Below are positions 13,320 through 19,269 of a stretch of 19,269 nucleotides of DNA, piece by piece. Made by a program: the position numbers and the translations under genes. The DNA is from Bacteroidia bacterium (GTDB taxonomy: Bacteria; Bacteroidota; Bacteroidia; NS11-12g; UBA9320). The stretch is from contig JABDQY010000196.1 in the NCBI GenBank assembly GCA_013042025.1, positions 1 through 19,269 on the forward strand. Reading direction: 5' to 3'. Numbering within the stretch: position 1 is the first letter of the stretch; each line of letters begins with the position of its first letter. The notes under the pieces were generated by a model, which was not told the origin of the DNA, did no database searches, and saw nothing but the letters and a program-made list of their open reading frames with translations.

Positions 13320-14630
13320 TTATTCGCTTATTAATCCACCAGAAAGACGATTAACTGCATAGTATAATCGAATTAAATTAATGTTGGACTGATTTAAGCT
13401 GTTTTTTGAAAGTAGCACTTGCAGTTGGGCCATTCGAAGATCATTGAAACTAATTTGACCATTATTGTAAGCCAATTTTGCTCGTTCCAATGCTAATTCT
13501 GCTAAAGACAGATTAGCTTGCTGAGCACCGATTGTTGCATTAAGTAGCTCTTTATCCAATTGAGCTGCTTTCATTTCGTTTTGAATTGTAAGTATCGCTT
13601 TTCCAAGTTCCAATGAGCTTGTTTTTTCTGCGATTTCTGAGTTGATTAAGGCTGTTTTCAATTGGCTTCCATTGTATATTGGAATTGATAACGACAATCC
13701 CCCATTAAACCCAAGAGTTTTTTGAACCAAAACAATTCCTGCACCATTTTGATTCTCTTGTAAACCATAACTCATCGATAAACCTACTTGAGGTAATCGC
13801 TGACCTTGTAACGCTCTGGTATTAATTTCAGCTAGATTAGTCGCCACCTTAGCCAGCAAGATTGTTGCATTGTTGTTTAATGCGGTTTCTGTAAGAGCTT
13901 CTATATCCTGACTCTGCGGAATTGGAATATCACTAGATAGAAAGTAAGGTGTACTGGGATCGATTCCCATTAAAACACTCAAACTCGATTTTTGCTTTTC
14001 GATATTGGTGATAAGTGTCGTTACAGCAAGGCTATCGTTGTTAAAATCAACGGTTGCACTTAAAACGTCTAATTTGCTCTTGCTTCCATTTTCATTAGCA
14101 AGTTTAGTGCGTTGCACTCGGTCTTTGGAAATTTGGAGATTGTCATAAGCGGCTTGTAAATCGAGTTTGCTTTGTTGAATATCCAAGTAACGATTTACTG
14201 CATCAAACACTAGATTTTCGCTTAGTACTTTGAATTGGATATCGGTTAATTTAGAAGAATTAACTAACGCTTTGTAATTGTTCTCACGGGTAAATCCATT
14301 AAAAACAACATAGTTTACGCCAACATTGGCACCATATCCAGTGTTCACAGCACCATTTACTTCTACAGGAGGTAATCCACCTGCAAATTCTAAATTGGTG
14401 TTGTTATTACTGTAATTTGCAGTTCCATTTAAGCTAACCGTAGGTAAGTATCCTGCTTGTTCTTTGGTTGCTAAGTTTTTAGCAACTACTGCATTGTTAC
14501 TTGCTATGGCGAGGTCCAAATTATTTTGTAATGTTTTGCTAACAATATCTTCTAATTTTAACTCACTAAGCTGAGCATAGCTTGTAGAAGCAAGTAGCAT
14601 TAAGCATAGTATCCCTAGATTAATCTTCAT
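13320..14630 (-). CDS. TolC-family outer-membrane efflux channel
   Basis: 436 residues from the ATG at 14628-14630. This start gives a clean signal peptide, MKINLGILCLMLLASTSYAQ, whereas the longer frame begins with a GTG at 14676-14678 and puts extra charged residues in front. The mature part shows two repeats of long helices with small beta segments: LKLEDIVSKTLQNNLDLAIA and GYLPTVSLNGTANYS in the first, LPQVGLSMSYGLQE and GGLSLSIPIYNG in the second. The final helix has the family pattern ALERAKLAYNNGQISFNDL. This forms the trimeric outer-membrane and periplasmic tunnel of RND efflux systems. Its start overlaps the permease gene by 11 bases, so they are coupled. Confidence 0.92.
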   Translation of the reverse strand: MKINLGILCLMLLASTSYAQLSELKLEDIVSKTLQNNLDLAIASNNAVVAKNLATKEQAGYLPTVSLNGTANYSNNNTNLEFAGGLPPVEVNGAVNTGYGANVGVNYVVFNGFTRENNYKALVNSSKLTDIQFKVLSENLVFDAVNRYLDIQQSKLDLQAAYDNLQISKDRVQRTKLANENGSKSKLDVLSATVDFNNDSLAVTTLITNIEKQKSSLSVLMGIDPSTPYFLSSDIPIPQSQDIEALTETALNNNATILLAKVATNLAEINTRALQGQRLPQVGLSMSYGLQENQNGAGIVLVQKTLGFNGGLSLSIPIYNGSQLKTALINSEIAEKTSSLELGKAILTIQNEMKAAQLDKELLNATIGAQQANLSLAELALERAKLAYNNGQISFNDLRMAQLQVLLSKNSLNQSNINLIRLYYAVNRLSGGLISE

Positions 14631-17600
14631 ATTTCTCTGATTCCATTTCTTTAATTGAAGGTTCAACTTCTTCAGCACTTGGCATTATTCCACCGTTCCA
14701 TAACCAAAATCCACCACGTTTGATATCGTTCCATGCCGATAAAAATACAGGAAGAAGTATTAATGTGAGCACCGTTGCAATTCCAATTCCATAGGCAACA
14801 GAAATTGCCATTGGAATTAAAAACTGTGCTTGAAAACTCTTTTCTAAAATAAGTGGTGCAAGGCCAGCAATTGTGGTTAAACTTGTTAAAAATATAGCTC
14901 TAAATCGCACGTATCCAGCGTTATAAACAGCTTCTTTGAATTTCATTCCATCTTTTAAAAATCCGTTCATTTTACCGACGAGCACTAAGCTGTCGTTCAC
15001 AATAATTCCTATTAAAGCAACTACACCTAAAAAGCTTAATATACTCATTTGCTGACCGTGGAAATAATGTCCCCATGCAACTCCAATTAAACTAAACGGT
15101 ACCAGTAACAGAAGTATAATAACTGACTGTGCAAAAGACCTGAATGTAAATGTAATTACGGCGATAATGCAGAATAGTATAAATGGCAAAGCAAATTTGG
15201 CAGATTCCTGTGTTTTAGCTGCTTCCCGATTTTGACCCTCATATAAAGGTGAGATGCTTTGATGTTTAGCCAATATCTCTGGAATGATTTCATCTCGAAT
15301 TTGAGCTATGACAACAGGAGCTGATACTTGGTTGTTACTTACTTCTGCCTCAATTGTTACTTGCTTCTGACCATCCAAATGATTAATAGCAACTACTCCA
15401 CGTTTTATGGAGAAATCGGCCAATTCACGTAAAGGAATTTCTTTACCATCTAAAGTTCGTATGCGTGTGTCTTCTAAGTCATAAATGGAGGACCTTTGCT
15501 CATCATCAAAACGTACCCAAACTTTTACTTCGTCTTTACCGCGTTGCAATCGTTGAGCTTCGTAACCAAAATACCCTTGTCGTATTTGATTCATGATTTG
15601 AGCCTCATTAAGACCAAGGATATATGCCTTGTCTTTTAATTTTAAATTAATTTCTCTACGACCTTCTTGAACACTTTCTACCACATCTTTTAATTGAGGT
15701 AGTTCCATCATTTTAATCTTCAGTTCTGTTTTGGCAGCATCCAATTCTGCTTGGTCTTCTCCTTGGAAGGTGATAGAAACAGGTTTGCCAAAAGCACTCG
15801 CATTTCCATAAGTTAGCTTATCTACATCATCCATTAAGCCAACTTTCTGTCGGAATAGCGATGCTAGCTCCATGCTACTCACTGTTCGTTTTTCACTTCC
15901 AACTAATATTGCGTTAATGCTTCCCTCGTGGGTGTTGGGCCCTAGCTTTCGCTCGATATTTGAGATTACATCAATATCTGAACCCGATTCTTCTTTAAGT
16001 TTATCATTTACTTCCCAAATAGCATCTTCAATAAGCAGGAGACGTTCGTTTGTAACCGATTCACGAGTTCCTGCAGGCATGCTTAAATTCACTGGTACAT
16101 CATTTCGTTCAATCACTGGGAAGAATGTGAATTTGATGAGTTCTCCTTTTATACCTCCTATTGTGATTATCATGAAAGCTACGGCAAAAAGAAATGCAAA
16201 AATTTTATGATTAAGAGCAAAGCGTAATGTCGGTGCATAGAGTTTATCTCTGAGCACATACATGATTTTGTCTGTTGTTAATTCTAGTTTGCTTTTCTTC
16301 TTACCTGATTTCAAGGCCTTGCTATATGCAAGGTGAGAAGGCAAAATAATTAACGCTTCTATGAGTGATACAAATAAAGTTGCAATTACTACAAACGCCA
16401 GTTCACTAAAGAAATCTCCTGCACGCCCGTCTACTAAAAAGAAAAAACTAAAAGCAATCATAGTAGTAACCACTGCTGAAAATACTGCAGGAAGTACTTC
16501 CATAGTTCCATCTATTGCTGCACGAATAGCACTCTTGCCTTGTTCGTAGTGACTAAAAATGTTCTCACTAATTACTATTCCATCATCCACCAAGATACCA
16601 ATTACTACAATCATTCCGAAGAGTGAAATTACATTGATGGTCACACCAAAATAAAGTGCAAGTACAAACATCCCTAAAAATGAAATTGGGAGTCCTATTG
16701 CCACCCAAAAAGCAATTCGGATATTCAGGAATAAAGTTAGTAAGAGAAGAACCAATAACATTCCAATTAACCCATTTTTTAACAATAGGTCTTTCCTCTC
16801 CTGTAGCGTGTCTGATTGATCTTTGATTAGTGTTGCGGAAAGTTGTGGATTGAGCTCAGAAAACTTTTTAAAATAATTACGCACATATTCCGCATTTTCT
16901 AAGAGGTCTTCTTGGTCTGTACTGCTTACTAGAACTTCAATGCCAGGATTTCCATTGATGTAAATTCGATTGGGGTCATCAGCCCATTTATCTTGAACCG
17001 TGGCTACGTCCTTTAAACGTACTACAGCACCTCCAGGTGTGGTTTTTAGTACTAAGTTTTCTAATTGCCGAGCCTCGTATCCTTTGTTTCGACTTCGAAT
17101 TAGTAATTCTTCTTTAGATGTTTTAACCGAACCTCCAGTAATGTCAATATTAGCACTTCTAATTAGCAGTCCAGCTTGTTCAATGGTAATCCCATACTTT
17201 CTTAAGGCCACATCGTTCAATGCAATTTCAATTTCTTCATCTGGGAATCCAGCTAGTTCTACCTTTGAAATTCCTTCATGCTGCATCAAATCTTTTTCAA
17301 TTCGTTGACCATATTCTTTCAGAGCTTTAAGGCTAATGCTTTTTCCAGCTACAGCATAATTAATCGTAAAATTGACATTCTCTTTCAGAAAAACAACAGG
17401 TTTTTCAAGACCATTTGGAAAACTATTAATACTGTTTACCGCATTTTGAATATCTTCTAGAGCAGTACTTGTATTGTACTTTTTCTCAACTTCAATGATT
17501 ATGGCGGCGGCGTTTTCATTACTAGATGAAGTTATCCGTTCTATTCCACTTACCCCCTCCAGTTTTTCTTCAATAAGTGCAACTACGCCTTCTTCCATTT

Positions 17601-17775
17601 CTTCTGGAGAAGCACCAGGATAAATCAGTTGAACGGTTACGATTCTGCTATCAATTAATGGAAAGAAACTCGCCGTTAAATTGCTATATGCTATTGCACC
17701 AAAAATGGTAATAATTGCAAGTAAGGTATTAACCGATACCGGGTACTTTATGAAATAAGCAATGATTTTTTTCAT
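14620..17775 (-). CDS. RND efflux permease, AcrB/HAE1 type
   Basis: 1051 residues, ATG at 17773-17775, full length for the family. The first span is at about residues 11-30 followed by FFPLIDSRIVTVQLIYPGASPEEME, the usual entry to the first periplasmic porter domain. The central membrane bundle includes GILVDDGIVISENI, with the Asp pair at 397-398 used for proton transfer in RND pumps. A second periplasmic half follows (FFPVIERNDVPVNLSMPAGT onward), then the C-terminal bundle with GIIVNDSLVLVGKMNGFL and a cytoplasmic acidic tail. It exports substrates driven by the proton gradient, in complex with the adaptor and channel encoded on either side. Drug or lipid export is more likely than metal export, because heavy-metal CusA-type signatures were not seen; the substrate is not known. 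Confidence 0.95.
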   Translation of the reverse strand: MKKIIAYFIKYPVSVNTLLAIITIFGAIAYSNLTASFFPLIDSRIVTVQLIYPGASPEEMEEGVVALIEEKLEGVSGIERITSSSNENAAAIIIEVEKKYNTSTALEDIQNAVNSINSFPNGLEKPVVFLKENVNFTINYAVAGKSISLKALKEYGQRIEKDLMQHEGISKVELAGFPDEEIEIALNDVALRKYGITIEQAGLLIRSANIDITGGSVKTSKEELLIRSRNKGYEARQLENLVLKTTPGGAVVRLKDVATVQDKWADDPNRIYINGNPGIEVLVSSTDQEDLLENAEYVRNYFKKFSELNPQLSATLIKDQSDTLQERKDLLLKNGLIGMLLVLLLLTLFLNIRIAFWVAIGLPISFLGMFVLALYFGVTINVISLFGMIVVIGILVDDGIVISENIFSHYEQGKSAIRAAIDGTMEVLPAVFSAVVTTMIAFSFFFLVDGRAGDFFSELAFVVIATLFVSLIEALIILPSHLAYSKALKSGKKKSKLELTTDKIMYVLRDKLYAPTLRFALNHKIFAFLFAVAFMIITIGGIKGELIKFTFFPVIERNDVPVNLSMPAGTRESVTNERLLLIEDAIWEVNDKLKEESGSDIDVISNIERKLGPNTHEGSINAILVGSEKRTVSSMELASLFRQKVGLMDDVDKLTYGNASAFGKPVSITFQGEDQAELDAAKTELKIKMMELPQLKDVVESVQEGRREINLKLKDKAYILGLNEAQIMNQIRQGYFGYEAQRLQRGKDEVKVWVRFDDEQRSSIYDLEDTRIRTLDGKEIPLRELADFSIKRGVVAINHLDGQKQVTIEAEVSNNQVSAPVVIAQIRDEIIPEILAKHQSISPLYEGQNREAAKTQESAKFALPFILFCIIAVITFTFRSFAQSVIILLLLVPFSLIGVAWGHYFHGQQMSILSFLGVVALIGIIVNDSLVLVGKMNGFLKDGMKFKEAVYNAGYVRFRAIFLTSLTTIAGLAPLILEKSFQAQFLIPMAISVAYGIGIATVLTLILLPVFLSAWNDIKRGGFWLWNGGIMPSAEEVEPSIKEMESEKYED

Positions 17776-17776
17776 T

Positions 17777-18910
17777 CTAAGGTGTGGTTTGAGTGATGGG
17801 GATTACTTTCATTCCTTCAAATGCTCCACTTATTGCTTGGTTTGGAACTTTGCTACCACTAGTTATACCTTTAATAATGGCATATTCTCCAAGGTAATTT
17901 AGAATTTCCACGGGTTGTTTATATAAGGTAGAATCTTCTTGAATGATATACGTACTGTTATCAAATAATAAGCTTCGTTTAATTTTAAGAGCGTTAGTTG
18001 CAGTACCTCCAGATATTTTAGCCGTGAGATAGGAGCCTTCGTGTAAATCCGAACCACTTACTTTTAGAAAAACACTTACCAATTGAGTGCCTGGGTCTAT
18101 AATTGAATTGATTCTTGAAACGGTCCCTTGATATGTTTTGTTAAACTCATCAGAGAATAAATTAACCTTGCTTCCTATCTTTAAATATGCTAAATCTGTT
18201 TTGGAAACAGAGGCTTCCAGTTCATATCCTCCTTGTTGGGTAAATGTACCTAATTTTTGACCTGCTCTTACCAACGTTCCTGGGTCTATACTCGTTTCGC
18301 TAAGCACCCCAGAATAAGGTGCTGTTATGCGATGTTTTTGTAATCTTACTTCTTGACTTTGGATGTTATAATAATTGCTTAAAATGTTACGACCAGAAAT
18401 AAATTGCTTGAATTGCTGATCGGTGACATCTGGAATTTTCGGAAGTGAATTGTTAGGATCTATATTTTGTAAAAACGTTTTCCAAGTTTCATATTCGTTT
18501 GGATAATCCAATGAAACATCAGCTAAAATTTGACTTATCAATCCCATAAACGAACTTTTCTGAGCTTTTAACTGTGCTCTAAATTCGCGGTCATCAATAG
18601 AAGCTATGGTTTGATTTTTTGAGAATTTTGATCCTGCTCTAAAGTTTGAAGACTTTAAGATTCCACTTACTTCGCTGTAAAGCTCAAGTCTATTGCTTGC
18701 TTTTAATCTTCCACTAACTTCAATTAAAATCGGAATGTCAGACAAAAGAGCTTTCTCTGCTATCACAGATTTTGACCGGAACGATATTTTTGGTTCGCTT
18801 TTCGTATCATCTTTGCTAAATTGTTTGAAGATTAAGATTCCAATTCCTATCGCAAGAATTCCTAGAAGTATTGATCTTACCAGATTTTGGTTAAACTTTG
18901 GTTCACTCAT
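17777..18910 (-). CDS. RND efflux periplasmic adaptor (membrane-fusion protein)
   Basis: 377 residues, ATG at 18908-18910. A single N-terminal membrane anchor at about residues 10-28 without a lipobox indicates an uncleaved inner-membrane anchor. This is followed by SGRLKASNRLELYSEVSGIL (barrel and first lipoyl half), a short hairpin region at roughly 115-190, the second lipoyl half HRITAPYSGVLSE, then beta-barrel and membrane-proximal domains (GTVSRINSIIDPGTQLVSVF, GSYLTAKISGG). It links the RND permease to the TolC-type channel. Its stop lies one base before the permease ATG, giving the order adaptor, permease, channel in one transcript from the element at 18931-18938. No regulator gene is adjacent in the window. 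Confidence 0.93.
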   Translation of the reverse strand: MSEPKFNQNLVRSILLGILAIGIGILIFKQFSKDDTKSEPKISFRSKSVIAEKALLSDIPILIEVSGRLKASNRLELYSEVSGILKSSNFRAGSKFSKNQTIASIDDREFRAQLKAQKSSFMGLISQILADVSLDYPNEYETWKTFLQNIDPNNSLPKIPDVTDQQFKQFISGRNILSNYYNIQSQEVRLQKHRITAPYSGVLSETSIDPGTLVRAGQKLGTFTQQGGYELEASVSKTDLAYLKIGSKVNLFSDEFNKTYQGTVSRINSIIDPGTQLVSVFLKVSGSDLHEGSYLTAKISGGTATNALKIKRSLLFDNSTYIIQEDSTLYKQPVEILNYLGEYAIIKGITSGSKVPNQAISGAFEGMKVIPITQTTP

Positions 18911-18930
18911 TGGCCTTAAAATAAAGTTAG

Positions 18931-18938
18931 CAAATGTA
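18931..18938 (-). promoter_or_regulatory. Probable -7 promoter element of the efflux operon
   Basis: Minus-strand TACATTTG is an exact TAnnTTTG match, identical to the octamer before the DHS-like gene, and lies 21-28 bases before the adaptor ATG. No -33 TTG at standard spacing was recognised. The 129-base gap 18911-19039 shows no inverted repeat that would suggest a repressor site. Confidence 0.45.
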
Positions 18939-19039
18939 CCATTAATGAGGTTGATTTGGATGTGTGTTCGGTTACATATTTAAAACACCCTATTGTATTA
19001 AGAAAAATGACGTTAATACCAGTTTATTGAACATAGCTG

Positions 19040-19269
19040 TTAAAAGAGTTTATTCCATTCTTTCCCGATTACTTGGGCCAATGAAGTAGCCTCATTTACA
19101 GCAACAAGCACATTGTCTTCATCTTGCCTATCTTCATAATTAGGACGTAATAGCCAAGTTTGATTTGATTGAACAATGTTCATAGGTGCTTTTAGAATTG
19201 CATACTCATGCAGTTGATGAGATCTTGCAGTTGAACCAGAACCAAGTGTAAGACAAACAGCTTTTTTAC
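19040..19269 (-). CDS. Unidentified protein, C-terminal 75 residues (partial)
   Basis: The minus-strand frame is open from the window edge to the TAA at 19040-19042. The visible part begins KKAVCLTLGSGSTARSHQL and ends with LAQVIGKEWNKLF. A beta strand followed by LGSGST and a later NEATSLAQVIGKEW helix would fit the end of a flavodoxin-like FMN reductase, where a strand, a glycine and serine turn, and a final helix after a catalytic domain are usual. That is weak pattern resemblance only, and the cofactor-binding start of such a domain lies outside the window. Its stop is 129 bases before the efflux adaptor start, on the same strand, so it may be transcribed toward the efflux operon. Confidence 0.6.
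   Translation of the reverse strand, partial: KKAVCLTLGSGSTARSHQLHEYAILKAPMNIVQSNQTWLLRPNYEDRQDEDNVLVAVNEATSLAQVIGKEWNKLF

Noticed and set aside
14631..14678. N-terminal extension of the TolC-type gene starting at GTG 14678
   Set aside because: It would place 16 charged residues in front of a complete signal peptide and increase overlap with the permease gene to 59 bases; the ATG at 14630 explains the sequence better.

Overview
The window looks like a chromosomal segment from a low-GC member of the Bacteroidota, most likely the Flavobacteriales. Three things suggest this. The protein families are typical of that phylum: the roughly 460-residue arginine decarboxylase, a deoxyhypusine-synthase-like protein, a 560-residue protein resembling what I recall as the DUF6909 family, and the N-terminal domain of the large fused RluA-type pseudouridine synthases. 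Several genes are preceded by the Bacteroidota -7 promoter element TAnnTTTG rather than a -10 TATAAT. Shine-Dalgarno sequences are largely absent. No mobile element, CRISPR array, rRNA or tRNA was seen.

Left part (1-4171): the end of a SirB1/transglutaminase-like gene on the plus strand meets, through a 4-base stop-codon overlap, a minus-strand group. Read in its own direction that group is arginine decarboxylase, a deoxyhypusine-synthase-like (polyamine) enzyme, and a multi-pass membrane protein resembling GT-C glycosyltransferases.

Middle non-coding-looking stretch (4172-4900): about 730 bases that hold no long gene but are not empty. They contain an 83-base nested inverted repeat and two tandem copies of a roughly 160-base unit. 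Each copy encodes a 32-residue, single-membrane-span peptide. The copies keep 22 of 32 residues identical, the replacements are mostly conservative and several codons differ silently, so these look like real duplicated microprotein genes. This is the most likely undescribed system in the window.

Plus-strand block (4901-9563): uvrA (nucleotide excision repair, TTG start), then an ABC half-transporter of the MsbA/exporter type.

Minus-strand block (9565-13288): in transcription order, rlmF (23S rRNA m6A1618 methyltransferase), an overlapping gene for a free-standing RluA-type N-terminal domain without its catalytic domain, a large protein with an AMP-nucleosidase-like C-terminal region, and a 93-residue membrane protein.

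Right part (13320-18910): a complete tripartite RND efflux operon (membrane-fusion adaptor, RND permease, TolC-type outer-membrane channel), tightly packed on the minus strand behind a probable promoter. The window ends in the C-terminal part of another minus-strand gene that I could not identify firmly.
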